The position numbers were made by a program, and so were the translations under genes. Below, one piece after another: positions 8,278 through 15,618 of a stretch of DNA of 25,286 nt. Origin of the DNA: Craurococcus roseus. Lineage in GTDB: Bacteria; Pseudomonadota; Alphaproteobacteria; Acetobacterales; Acetobacteraceae. The stretch is taken from the NCBI RefSeq assembly GCF_039523795.1, contig NZ_BAAAFZ010000048.1:1-25286 (forward strand), given 5' to 3'. The notes beneath the pieces are model-generated. The model saw only the letters and a list, made by a program, of their open reading frames with translations, searched no databases and was not told where the DNA came from. The first letter of the stretch is position 1. Each line of letters starts with the position of its first letter.

Positions 8278-8791
8278 TCGGCGCTCCCTCATGGCCCTCC
8301 TTAGCCTCCGGGGCGCGCCGGAACAAGGCGTCCGCGACCAGCGCCGCCACCCCGCAAACGATGCCGGCGTCGGCCACGTTGAACACGTACCAGTGCCAGC
8401 CCCAGGCGTGGGCGTCCACGAAGTCCACCACCGCCCCGAAGCGCAGCCGGTCGATCACGTTCCCGACCGCCCCGCCGACCACCGCGCCCAGCGCCACCGC
8501 CACCAGCCGCGTCTCCGCCTTCGCCAGCCAGCGCAGCAGGAACACGGCGATGCCGGCGGCCAGCAGCGCCAGGAGCAGGTGGTTCCACGGCCCGTCGCCC
8601 GACAGCAGGCCGAAGGTGACGCCGCGGTTCCACACCATGCTGAGGTCCAGCCCGAAGGGGCCGAGTTCCAGCAGCGGCACGTGGCGCGCCTCCGGCAGCC
8701 GCAGCCCTTCCAGGACCCACCACTTGCTGGCCTGGTCGGCCGCCAGCAGCAGCGCCGCGACGGCGAGGCCGATCCTCAGCGTGGGCGTCAT
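8267..8791 (-). CDS. lspA: Lipoprotein signal peptidase (signal peptidase II)
   Basis: An inner-membrane aspartyl protease that removes signal peptides from prolipoproteins after diacylglyceryl transfer. The 174-residue length is typical. Four hydrophobic segments are visible. The two catalytic aspartates are Asp114 in GNVIDR and Asp141 in FNVADAGI; conserved DQASKWWV (19-26) and NRGVTFG (55-61) are also present. ATG 8791 overlaps the ileS stop as ATGA, so translation is coupled. The next gene downstream encodes a lipoprotein that would be one of its substrates. ileS-lspA is a conserved proteobacterial pairing. Confidence 0.97.
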   Translation of the reverse strand: MTPTLRIGLAVAALLLAADQASKWWVLEGLRLPEARHVPLLELGPFGLDLSMVWNRGVTFGLLSGDGPWNHLLLALLAAGIAVFLLRWLAKAETRLVAVALGAVVGGAVGNVIDRLRFGAVVDFVDAHAWGWHWYVFNVADAGIVCGVAALVADALFRRAPEAKEGHEGAPNAQ

Positions 8792-11718
8792 GCCGCCGCC
8801 GGCGGCGCCGACCGTTCCTGCGCCTCCACCACCGACTCGCAGCGGAAACAGAGCGCGGGGTGCGCGGCGCTCCGTCCCACCTCCGGCAGAACGCGCCAGC
8901 ACCGGGCGCACTTGGCGCCGGGCGCGGGCGCGAATTCGGCCGCGACCTCCCCGGGCCGGTCGGCCAGTGCCAACGTCAGGCCGGAGGTGATGCACACCTC
9001 AGCCCAGTCCGCCTCGCTCAGCAGCCCGGCCGCGTCCGGCGGCAGGCGCAACACAGGCGCCGCCTGGAGGGATGAGCCGATCTCGCCGGACGCACGCGCG
9101 GTCTCCAGCACGCCAGTCACTGCGCGCCTGGCTTCACGGATCGCACGCCACCGCGCGGCGAGCGCTTCGTCCTTCCATTCAGGCGGTACCGGCAAGAAAT
9201 CGTGCAGGTGGACGCTCTCCTCTTCGCCGCCGAAGCGCGCCAGCCACGCTTCCTCCGCCGTGAACACCAGCACAGGCGCCAGCCAAGCGCAGAGATGGCG
9301 GTGCAGCAGGTCCAGCACCGTCCGCACGGCGCGGCGCTTCGAACTGTCCGGCGCGTCGCAGTAGAGCGCGTCCTTGCGGATGTCGAAGTAGAAGGCCGAG
9401 AGGTCGTTGTTGCAGAAGCCGTGCAGCTCCGGCACCACGCCCGTCCAGTCGTGCGAGGAAACGGCGCCGCGCACCCGCGCGTCCAGCTCCGACATCCGGT
9501 GCGCAACCCAGCGCTCCAGCTCAGGCAGCTCCGCGTAGGGGACGCGCTCCGCTTCGGAAAAGCCGTCGAGCCCGCCGAGCAGCCAGCGCAGCGTGTTGCG
9601 GATGCGCCGGTACAGCTCCGCCTGCTGCTTCAGGATCTCCGGGCCGATGCGGAGGTCCTCGGAAGTGTCGGAGTTCATGACCCAGAGGCGCAGGATGTCG
9701 GCGCCGTACTGCTTCGTCACCGCCTGCGGCTCGGTGGTGTTGCCAAGCGACTTCGACATCTTCCGCCCTTGCTCGTCCAGCACGAAGCCGTGCGTGAGCA
9801 CCGCGCGGAAGGGCGCGACGCCACGCGTGCCGATGGACTCCAGCAGGGAGGACTGGAACCAGCCGCGGTGCTGGTCAGACCCTTCCAGGTAGAGGTCCGC
9901 CGGGAAGCGCAGGCCGCGCTCCGGCGTCAGGGTGAAGGCGTGGGTGGAGCCGCTCTCGAACCACACGTCCACGATGTCCATCACCTGCTCGTAGTCGGCG
10001 GGGTCGCGCCCTTCGCCGAGGAAGCGCGGCGCCGCGTCCGGCTTGTACCAGGCGTCCGCGCCTTCCTCCGCGAAGGCGTCCACGATGCGCGCCATGACGG
10101 CCGGGTCGCGCAGCGGCTCGCCCGTGCGGCGCTCCACGAACACGGCGATGGGCACGCCCCAGGCGCGCTGGCGGCTGATGCACCAGTCGGGCCGCCCCGC
10201 CACCATGCTGCCGATGCGGTTGCGCCCCGCGTCCGGCATGAAGCGCGTCTCCGCGATGGCGGCCAGCGCCCGCTCGCGGATGCGGTTCTTCCGGTCGTCG
10301 AGCGCGATGAACCACTGCGGCGTGGCGCGGAAGATCACCGGCTTCTTGGAGCGCCAGGAATGCGGGTAGCTGTGCGTCAGCCTGCCCGTGGCGACCAGGG
10401 CGCCCGCCGCCTCGCACGCGGCGTAGACGGCGTCGTGCGCCTTGAACACGTGCAGCCCGGCGAAGCCCGGCGCCTGCGCGGTGAAGGTGCCGTCGTCGTT
10501 CACCGTCTCCGGCACCGGCAGGCCGTGGGCGCGGCCGAGCGCGAAATCGTCCTCGCCATGCCCGGGCGCGATGTGGACGAAGCCGGTGCCCGCTTCGGTG
10601 GTGACGAAGTCGCCGGGCAGCATGCGCACGTCAAAATCGTAACCACCCGCGGCCGGCGTCCAGCCGCGCAGAGGGTGAGCCAACACAACGCCAGCAGCAC
10701 CTGAGAGATCGCTGCCTTTCAGCACGCGCCGGATGGTGTGGGCTTCTAGCCCGACCTCCTTGGCAAACGCCGGAAGCAGAGACAGGGCAACTAGTAGACT
10801 TTCGCCGACGCGTAGAAAGGAGTCCTGAGCCACACCCTCGACGTGTACCAGCGCATAGTCGATCTCCGGACCGCACGCGACGGCACGGTTGCCGGGAATA
10901 GTCCATGGGGTGGTGGTCCAGATGATCACGGACGCGCCGCGAAGGTCGAGGTTGCGAGTGTCAGGTCGGTCAGCGGTACCATCCATTCCAAATGGGGTAT
11001 GCACCAGCCTCACTGGGAATCGCGCCCACAGGGTCGGCGAGACATGGTCGTGGTACTCGATCTCCGCTTCGGCCAGCGCCGTCTTCTCGACCGGGCTCCA
11101 CATCACCGGCCGCAGGCCCCGGTACAGCGAGCCGTTCATCAGGAACTTGCCGATCTCGCCGACGATCACCGCCTCGGACGGGAAGTCCATGGTCGCGTAA
11201 CGCCGCTCCCAGTCGCCGAAGACGCCGAGGCGGATGAACTCCTCGCGCTGCACGCCGAGCCAATGCGCGGCGTAGGCCCGGCACTCCGCCCGGAACTCCA
11301 GCACCGGCACGCTGTCCTTGTCCCGTCCGCCCTGGTACTTGCCCTTCGGGTTCCGGTACTCCTCCTCGACCTTCCATTCGATCGGCAGGCCGTGGCAGTC
11401 CCAGCCAGGCACGTAGTCGGCGTCGTGGCCGGCCATCTGCGCGGCGCGGTTCACCACGTCCTTCAGGATCTTGTTCAGCGCGTGCCCGATGTGTAGCGGC
11501 CCGTTGGCGTAGGGCGGGCCGTCGTGCAGCACGAAGGGCGGCCGGCCGCGCGAACGCTCCCGCAGGCGCTTCCACACGCCCAGGCGCTGCCAGCGCTCGA
11601 GGGTCTGCGGCTCGCGCTTCGGCAGGTCGCCGCGCATCGGGAAGGCGGTGCGGGGCAGGAACACGGTGCCGCGGTAGTCGCGGACGGCGGGTGTCGTCGT
11701 CTCGGGGGCGTCGGTCAT
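8788..11718 (-). CDS. ileS: Isoleucyl-tRNA synthetase
   Basis: Charges tRNA-Ile with isoleucine in the cytoplasm. The 976-residue class Ia enzyme shows HIGH in GPLHIGHALNK (76-79), KMSKS at 653-657, and the editing (CP1) segment with WTTTPWTIPGNRAVA. GWDCHGLPIEWKVE and a C-terminal zinc finger (Cys937, Cys940, Cys957, Cys960) are also present. ATG 11718 has no strong Shine-Dalgarno sequence; the 5' leader is about 140 bases with a hairpin. It is the first gene of the ileS-lspA-bamF-M16-M16 operon. A roughly 370-base stretch in the CP1 editing region (about 10660-11035) has visibly lower GC and less biased codon use than the rest of the gene, although the frame and family motifs are intact. 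Confidence 0.98.
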   Translation of the reverse strand: MTDAPETTTPAVRDYRGTVFLPRTAFPMRGDLPKREPQTLERWQRLGVWKRLRERSRGRPPFVLHDGPPYANGPLHIGHALNKILKDVVNRAAQMAGHDADYVPGWDCHGLPIEWKVEEEYRNPKGKYQGGRDKDSVPVLEFRAECRAYAAHWLGVQREEFIRLGVFGDWERRYATMDFPSEAVIVGEIGKFLMNGSLYRGLRPVMWSPVEKTALAEAEIEYHDHVSPTLWARFPVRLVHTPFGMDGTADRPDTRNLDLRGASVIIWTTTPWTIPGNRAVACGPEIDYALVHVEGVAQDSFLRVGESLLVALSLLPAFAKEVGLEAHTIRRVLKGSDLSGAAGVVLAHPLRGWTPAAGGYDFDVRMLPGDFVTTEAGTGFVHIAPGHGEDDFALGRAHGLPVPETVNDDGTFTAQAPGFAGLHVFKAHDAVYAACEAAGALVATGRLTHSYPHSWRSKKPVIFRATPQWFIALDDRKNRIRERALAAIAETRFMPDAGRNRIGSMVAGRPDWCISRQRAWGVPIAVFVERRTGEPLRDPAVMARIVDAFAEEGADAWYKPDAAPRFLGEGRDPADYEQVMDIVDVWFESGSTHAFTLTPERGLRFPADLYLEGSDQHRGWFQSSLLESIGTRGVAPFRAVLTHGFVLDEQGRKMSKSLGNTTEPQAVTKQYGADILRLWVMNSDTSEDLRIGPEILKQQAELYRRIRNTLRWLLGGLDGFSEAERVPYAELPELERWVAHRMSELDARVRGAVSSHDWTGVVPELHGFCNNDLSAFYFDIRKDALYCDAPDSSKRRAVRTVLDLLHRHLCAWLAPVLVFTAEEAWLARFGGEEESVHLHDFLPVPPEWKDEALAARWRAIREARRAVTGVLETARASGEIGSSLQAAPVLRLPPDAAGLLSEADWAEVCITSGLTLALADRPGEVAAEFAPAPGAKCARCWRVLPEVGRSAAHPALCFRCESVVEAQERSAPPAAA

Positions 11719-11788
11719 GTCGGTGCGTCTCGGGGCCGCCTCACGGGCGGCAGGGATGGGCGGCGGGGCGGCGCGCGGCCGGCGGGTT

Positions 11789-11812
11789 CCCGGCCCTCAG
11801 CGGAGGGCCGGG
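11789..11812 (-). promoter_or_regulatory. Hairpin in the ileS 5' leader
   Basis: A perfect 10-base-pair inverted repeat (cccggccctc / gagggccggg) with a 4-base loop lies 71 bases upstream of the ileS ATG, between the predicted promoter and the start. There is no T-tract after it and no T-box specifier feature was recognised. It could be an attenuator, an RNA stability element, or simply GC-rich chance. Confidence 0.35.
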
Positions 11813-11862
11813 CCTGGAATTCGCCCAAAAGCGCGCGCGAAAGCCGGCAGGACCATGCCTCA

Positions 11863-11892
11863 GTTATGGTGAGGCCCGGGCCCGCGGGTCAA
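11863..11892 (-). promoter_or_regulatory. Predicted sigma-70 promoter of the ileS operon
   Basis: On the minus strand TTGACC (11892-11887) is followed by an 18-base spacer and CATAAC (11868-11863). The local DNA is less GC-rich than its surroundings. It would give a 5' leader of about 138 bases. The match is good for a high-GC genome, but it was judged by eye. Confidence 0.5.
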
Positions 11893-12001
11893 GCGCGAGC
11901 GGAATCCGTGCCCCCTTCGCCGCACCATACACGAAACGAAAGCAGGGCGGGCCGCTCCGGAAGCCCGCGCGTCGTCGCCACTCCGCTCACCCGGCCACGG
12001 A

Positions 12002-12028
12002 CGACGGACGCCGCAACGGCGTCCGTCG
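12002..12028 (-). terminator. Hairpin just after the tectonin gene
   Basis: A perfect 11-base-pair stem (cgacggacgcc / ggcgtccgtcg) with loop gcaac begins 9 bases after the stop of the tectonin-like gene. Its position and strength suggest a transcription terminator or 3'-end stabiliser. No T-run follows on the minus strand, so it is not a textbook intrinsic terminator. The remainder of 11719-12036 holds the ileS promoter and leader and no gene. Confidence 0.5.
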
Positions 12029-12036
12029 CCGGCCCC

Positions 12037-12795
12037 TCACCGGTACACCCACAGGGTGCCGTTCGCGCCGACGGCCCAAAGGGCTCCGTCCGGCCCGGCC
12101 GCCACGCTTTCGAAGCCGCTGGCTTCGACGCGGGTGAAGTTCCGCCCGTCGTCGGTGTGCCAGACGGTGCCGTTCCGCCCGGCGAGCCAGACCCTGCCGT
12201 CCGGCCCGGCCGCCACGTCGCCCATGCCGCTCGCCGGGGTCTGCGTCCAACGGCCGTCGACGAATTTCCACAAGGTCTCGTTGCCACCGACCGCCCACAC
12301 CGTGCCGTCGCGGCCGACGGAAAGGCGCCGGAAGCCGCTCGCTTCGGTTTGCGTGAAGTTCAGGCCGTCGTTCGACCACCAAACGGTGCCGTTGCGGCCG
12401 GCAAGCCAAAGCCTGTTGTCCGGCCCGACGGCCGCGTCGGCCATGCCGCTGGCCGGCGTCTGCGTCCACCGGCCGTTGATGAGCTTCCACACCGTGCCGT
12501 TGGAGCCGACGCCCCAGACCGTGCCGTCGCCGCCGACGGCGACCCTGCTGAAGCCGCTGCCTTCGCTCTGGGCGAAGCGCTGCCCGTCGGGCGACGACCA
12601 GACGGTGCCGTTCCGGCCGGCGAGCCAGACCCTGCCGTCCGGGCCCACGGCCACGTCCCCCATCCCGCTCGCCGGGGTTTGCGTCCAGTTCGCCGCCCGC
12701 GCCGCCGAGAAGGCCGCCGAGCCTAGGAGCAGGGCCGACGCCGATGCCGCGACCAACGCCCGGCGCCGGGATGCGACGAAAGCTGAAGTCTCCAT
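12037..12795 (-). CDS. Exported tectonin-like beta-propeller protein
   Basis: The 252-residue protein starts at ATG 12795, with AAGGAGA 6 bases upstream. A signal peptide (residues 1-34, ASRRRALVAASASALLLG, Tat-like twin arginine) is followed directly by repeats. Residues 37-109, 110-182 and 183-252 are three tandem units of 73, 73 and 70 residues, each starting WTQTPASGM. Each unit holds two blades, the first with WLAGRNGTVW and the second with GDGTVWGVGSNGTVW-type sequence, so six blades in all. This matches the tectonin/tachylectin type of repeat, which in known members binds carbohydrate or lipopolysaccharide. Sugar or surface binding is therefore an inference. There is no catalytic domain. 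It lies 83 bases after another exported-protein gene, between ribF and ileS. Confidence 0.85.
   Translation of the reverse strand: METSAFVASRRRALVAASASALLLGSAAFSAARAANWTQTPASGMGDVAVGPDGRVWLAGRNGTVWSSPDGQRFAQSEGSGFSRVAVGGDGTVWGVGSNGTVWKLINGRWTQTPASGMADAAVGPDNRLWLAGRNGTVWWSNDGLNFTQTEASGFRRLSVGRDGTVWAVGGNETLWKFVDGRWTQTPASGMGDVAAGPDGRVWLAGRNGTVWHTDDGRNFTRVEASGFESVAAGPDGALWAVGANGTLWVYR
12040..12687 (-). repeat. Three tandem repeats of about 219 bp inside the tectonin gene
   Basis: Unit 1 covers 12687-12469, unit 2 12468-12250 and unit 3 12249-12040 (last unit slightly shorter). The DNA is similar as well as the protein: all units begin with near-identical sequence encoding WTQTPASGM and share a long segment encoding the WLAGRNGTVW strand. 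Each unit is itself a diverged pair of blades. This implies an old blade duplication followed by a more recent amplification of the two-blade unit. Confidence 0.85.
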
Positions 12796-12878
12796 GTCAC
12801 GTCTCCTTTGTCGTCCTGGGTTTCCCGGCTTCTCGCTTTTGGTCACGGGGGCGCCGCAGCCGGCCCGACCTCCCCCGC

Positions 12879-13367
12879 TCAGGGCTTGGCCGCCCGCACG
12901 GCGTAGGCCTCGTCCGGTCCTACCAAGGCCCGCTGGCAATTCGCTTCGGCGTCCGGCTCGAAGGGCAGCGCCTCCGCCGCCAGCACCCCGCACAGCAGCC
13001 TCGCCCGGATCGGCCACCCCCGGCCGGCCGACGCGCCGCCCAGGGCGAACCGCGCCGGCCCCGGCCCCAAGGACGCCGCCTCGCCGCCCGCGCCATGGCC
13101 GAGCGCCGCCACCAGCCGTTCGCGGGCCAGCCCGGGCCACGGGCCGTCGGACAGCACCACAACGGCGGCGTCGCCGACCATCCAGGTGGGTTGCACGTTC
13201 TGCAGCGCCGGGATCGTGTGGCCGACCGTTCCGGCGGGCGACGCGACATCGATCCAGACCGGTTCCACGCGGGTGTATTCGATGGCGACGGCGCCCACCG
13301 CCGCGGGGCAGGCGAGAACCGCGGCCAACGCGGCGGTGGGCGCGAACGGGCAGGGACGCGTCGGCAT
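12879..13367 (-). CDS. Exported protein of unknown function
   Basis: The 162-residue product has an N-terminal hydrophobic segment (APTAALAAVLACPAAVGAVA). Cys20 in VLAC could be a lipidation site, although the n-region has only one arginine. The rest is a compact domain with EYTRVEPVWIDVASPAG, WMVGDAAVVVLSDG and two further cysteines (LLCGVL, ANCQRAL) that might form a disulfide. No family is recognised. ATG 13367 has AGGAGG 9 bases upstream. The tectonin-like gene follows after 83 bases on the same strand, so the two are probably expressed together and both act outside the cytoplasm. Confidence 0.6.
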   Translation of the reverse strand: MPTRPCPFAPTAALAAVLACPAAVGAVAIEYTRVEPVWIDVASPAGTVGHTIPALQNVQPTWMVGDAAVVVLSDGPWPGLARERLVAALGHGAGGEAASLGPGPARFALGGASAGRGWPIRARLLCGVLAAEALPFEPDAEANCQRALVGPDEAYAVRAAKP

Positions 13368-13603
13368 GGGAGTCGCCCTCCTGGTCCGCCATGCCGGCCC
13401 GGATCGGCCGTTCTGGCGGAACCGAGGCTAGGAAGGATGGGCGCCCGGCCGCCTCCACCGAACGGAGGAGGACGCGCGCCATCGGCCCATGCAGTGTGAG
13501 CGTCGTCACCGGCCGCGGGCGCCGCGGCCTCCCGGCTGGGCGGGGGCGAACCGAAACGCCCCCGCCGCGCTATCCAGGCGCAACCCGAGAACACGAGGCC
13601 CGG

Positions 13604-13810
13604 ATGACTCGCTCGCTGAAATCCTTGCTGCCCGCCTTGGCGGTGATGGCGGCCCTTGTCGCAACCGGCGCCTGCGAGAACCGCGGAGGCCCGGCCGAGC
13701 GGGCGGGCCGCGGCCTGGACCGGGCGGGCGAAAGGGTGCGCGACACCGTCGATCCGCCGCGCGGCCCGGCGGAGCGGCTGGGGCGCTCGGTGGACCGCAC
13801 CGTCAACTGA
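13604..13810 (+). CDS. Small entericidin-like lipoprotein
   Basis: A 68-residue protein with GAGG 5 bases before ATG 13604. Residues 1-23 form a signal peptide (MTRSLKSLLPALAVMAALVA), and Cys24 in TGAC is the probable lipidation site, although the lipobox is not canonical. The mature part of about 45 residues contains two similar amphipathic segments, GPAERAGRGLDRAGERV and GPAERLGRSVDRTV. Size, leader and repeated helical tail resemble entericidin-type small lipoproteins; in enterobacteria these form toxin/antidote pairs, but here there is only one. It is the only plus-strand gene between 1 and 16.5 kb. It converges on ribF, leaving about 18 bases between the two stops. Confidence 0.65.
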   Translation: MTRSLKSLLPALAVMAALVATGACENRGGPAERAGRGLDRAGERVRDTVDPPRGPAERLGRSVDRTVN

Positions 13811-13828
13811 CGGGTCGGCAGCGGCCGC

Positions 13829-14756
13829 TCAGGCCAGCGCCGCCCGCGCCNNNNNNNNNNNNNNNNNNNNNNNNNNNNNNCAGCCCGCCGAAGCGCGCGT
13901 CCGGCCGGAGGAAGCGCACCAGCCGCACGCCGATCTCCCGGCCGTAGAGGTCGCCGGAAAAGCCGAAGACGTGGACCTCCAACCGCGTTTCCGGGTCGCC
14001 GCCGAGCGTCGGGCGGCGGCCGATGTTGGCCACGCCCTGGGCTTCGCGCCCGTCCGGCAACGCCACAGTCACGGCGTAGACTCCCCGCGCCGGCTCCACC
14101 AAGCGCCGCATCCACAGGTTCGCCGTGGGCCAGCCCAACTCGCGGCCGAGCTTGTCGCCGTGCACCACCTCTCCCCGGACTTCCCAGGGCCGTCCCAGCA
14201 TCGCCGCCGCCCGCTCGGGGTAGCCGTCCTGCAAGGCGCGGCGGATGCGGGTGGAGGAGATCGGGCCCTGCGCGTCCACCACCGGCGGCACCACGGTCAG
14301 GCCGATGCCGCGCGCTTCCGCCATGGCCGCGAGCGTGCCGGCGTCGCCGCCCCGGCGGTGGCCGAAGGCGAAGTCGGCGCCGCAGGCGAGGTGGATGGCG
14401 CCCAGGCCCCGGTGCAGCACCGCCTCCACGAACGCCTCCGCCGGCATGGCCGCCAGCGCCGCGTCGAAGGGCACGACTTGGACCACGGCCGCCCCCGCTG
14501 CGCCCAGCGCCCGCGCCTTGGCGGGCAGCAAGGTCAAGCGGAAGGGCGGGTCTTCCGGCCGGAAATGCTCGCGCGGGTGCGGCTCGAAGGTGAGGGCCGC
14601 GAGGGGGGCCGACGGCCGCGCCGCGTGCGCCGCCCGCAACACGGCGACGTGGCCGAGGTGGACGCCGTCCATGTTGCCGAGCGCCACCGTGGCGCCGCGC
14701 AGGTCCGACGGCAGCCCTTGCCAGCCCTCGACGATTCGCGGTCCCGCCGCCGCCAC
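13829..14756 (-). CDS. ribF: Bifunctional riboflavin kinase / FAD synthetase, interrupted by an assembly gap
   Basis: Phosphorylates riboflavin to FMN and adenylylates FMN to FAD. The N-terminal nucleotidyltransferase domain shows GNMDGVHLGH (27-36) and ISSTRIRRAL (166-175). The C-terminal flavokinase domain shows GRELGWPTANL (204-214) and GVYAVTV. Start is GTG 14756; no ATG or other good start exists between it and the upstream stop. Thirty N at 13851-13880 fall near the C-terminus. Taken as drawn, the frame reads past the gap into unrelated sequence. A frame shifted by one or two bases gives a natural ending (ARAALA then TGA at 13831-13829), which I take as the true stop. It follows maoC by 51 bases. 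Confidence 0.92.
13851..13880. other. Assembly gap (30 N)
   Basis: Exactly 30 unknown bases, probably a placeholder of arbitrary length. The gap lies inside the last codons of ribF. Reading-frame continuity to the natural TGA at 13831-13829 requires a true gap length of the form 3k+2, not 30. Confidence 0.99.
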
Positions 14757-14807
14757 GCGCCTAGGGCCCGGCCGTGCCGCGCGGCGTCGTCCCCTGCCGC
14801 GCCGGCA

Positions 14808-15251
14808 TCAAGCGGCGTCCCGCGCCGCCCGCGGCCGGGCGGGCACCGACACGTAGGCCTCGCCTTCGAGCACCGGCTCGCCTTCCACGACGCACACCGT
14901 GCGGAGCGTCGCCCGGTGCCGCTCCGGGTGCAGCGCCACCACCTCCACCGTCGCGGTGACGGTCTGGCCGATCCGCACCGGCGCCCGGAACTTGAGCGAT
15001 TGCGACAGGTAGATGGTGCCCGGCCCCGGGAGTTGCGTGCCCAGCACCTTGGTGATGAGCCCGGCCGCCAGCATCCCGTGGGCGATGCGCTCGCCGAAGA
15101 TGGTGTCCTTGGCGTATTCGGCGTTGAGGTGCATCGGGTTGGTGTCGCCGGTGACGGCGGCGAACAGCACGACGTCGGACTCGGTGACGGTCTTGCCGAA
15201 GCTGGCCTTCTGGCCGAGCTGGAGGTCCTCGAAGAAGGTCTCAACCGTCAT
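14808..15251 (-). CDS. MaoC family (R)-specific enoyl-CoA hydratase-like dehydratase
   Basis: A 147-residue single hot-dog-fold protein. The hydratase-2 motif is clear: Asp36 and His41 in GDTNPMHLN are the catalytic pair known from PhaJ-type enzymes, followed by FGERIAHGMLAAGLI. Known members hydrate trans-2-enoyl-CoA to (R)-3-hydroxyacyl-CoA, feeding fatty-acid or polyhydroxyalkanoate metabolism; the substrate here cannot be told. Beta-strand segments KFRAPVRIGQTVTATVEV complete the fold. ATG 15251 lacks a strong Shine-Dalgarno sequence. It is likely cotranscribed with the Rmf-like gene (74 bases upstream) and ribF (51 bases downstream). Confidence 0.9.
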   Translation of the reverse strand: MTVETFFEDLQLGQKASFGKTVTESDVVLFAAVTGDTNPMHLNAEYAKDTIFGERIAHGMLAAGLITKVLGTQLPGPGTIYLSQSLKFRAPVRIGQTVTATVEVVALHPERHRATLRTVCVVEGEPVLEGEAYVSVPARPRAARDAA

Positions 15252-15325
15252 GCGCGTTTGGTCCCGCCGAATTCCGTCAGGGTTCCTCTAAAGCAACGAA
15301 GGCCGCCCGGGCAAGGCGGGGCCGT

Positions 15326-15565
15326 TCAGAACAGCTCCGCCCGGTCGTCGGCGACGAGGTGCGGGTAGGCGCGGGCCGCGCGCCGTCCGCCGTCCGACCG
15401 GTCGCCCAGCGCGTCCAGCCAACCGGCGAACCAGGCGCGCCCGATGTGGCCGGTCCCCGGCCAGGGATTCTCCAACACCGAGGCGCCGGCTTCGAAGGCG
15501 TCGCGACCGGCGGTGTAGACGTTGTCGGTGACGCGGAGGTTCTCGGGGTCGACGGAGTCCGACAT
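15326..15565 (-). CDS. Rmf/CrpP-like small protein
   Basis: A 79-residue acidic protein. Residues 17-53 (YTAGRDAFEAGASVLENPWP, then AWFAGWLDAL) follow the pattern Y-x2-G-x2-A-x3-G-x5-NP[YW]-x8-AW-x2-GW. I recognise this from ribosome modulation factor (Rmf) and CrpP-like proteins. Rmf dimerises 70S ribosomes in stationary phase; CrpP-like proteins have been discussed as antibiotic-modifying enzymes, a role I would not assign here. The C-terminal tail (RRAARAYPHLVADDRAELF) is extra. ATG 15565 is chosen because the upstream extension is unlike the family; its Shine-Dalgarno sequence is weak (AAGG, distant). It lies between gluQ and maoC, with gaps of 53 and 74 bases. Confidence 0.65.
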   Translation of the reverse strand: MSDSVDPENLRVTDNVYTAGRDAFEAGASVLENPWPGTGHIGRAWFAGWLDALGDRSDGGRRAARAYPHLVADDRAELF

Positions 15566-15618
15566 GCTGGCTGGCACCTTCCATGCGTGGGCGCGGCAGA
15601 TATGGGTAGTGCAGCGCA

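Noticed and set aside
9202..10704. 500-codon plus-strand frame opposite ileS
   Set aside because: Antisense shadow of ileS; composition is Arg/His/Val-rich with no motif.
11719..11862. T-box riboswitch upstream of ileS
   Set aside because: No T-box sequence or specifier loop was recognisable; T-boxes are also rare outside Gram-positive bacteria.
13656..15368. Long plus-strand frame across the N gap
   Set aside because: It runs antisense to ribF and maoC, passes through the unknown bases, and overlaps the real lipoprotein gene in another frame.
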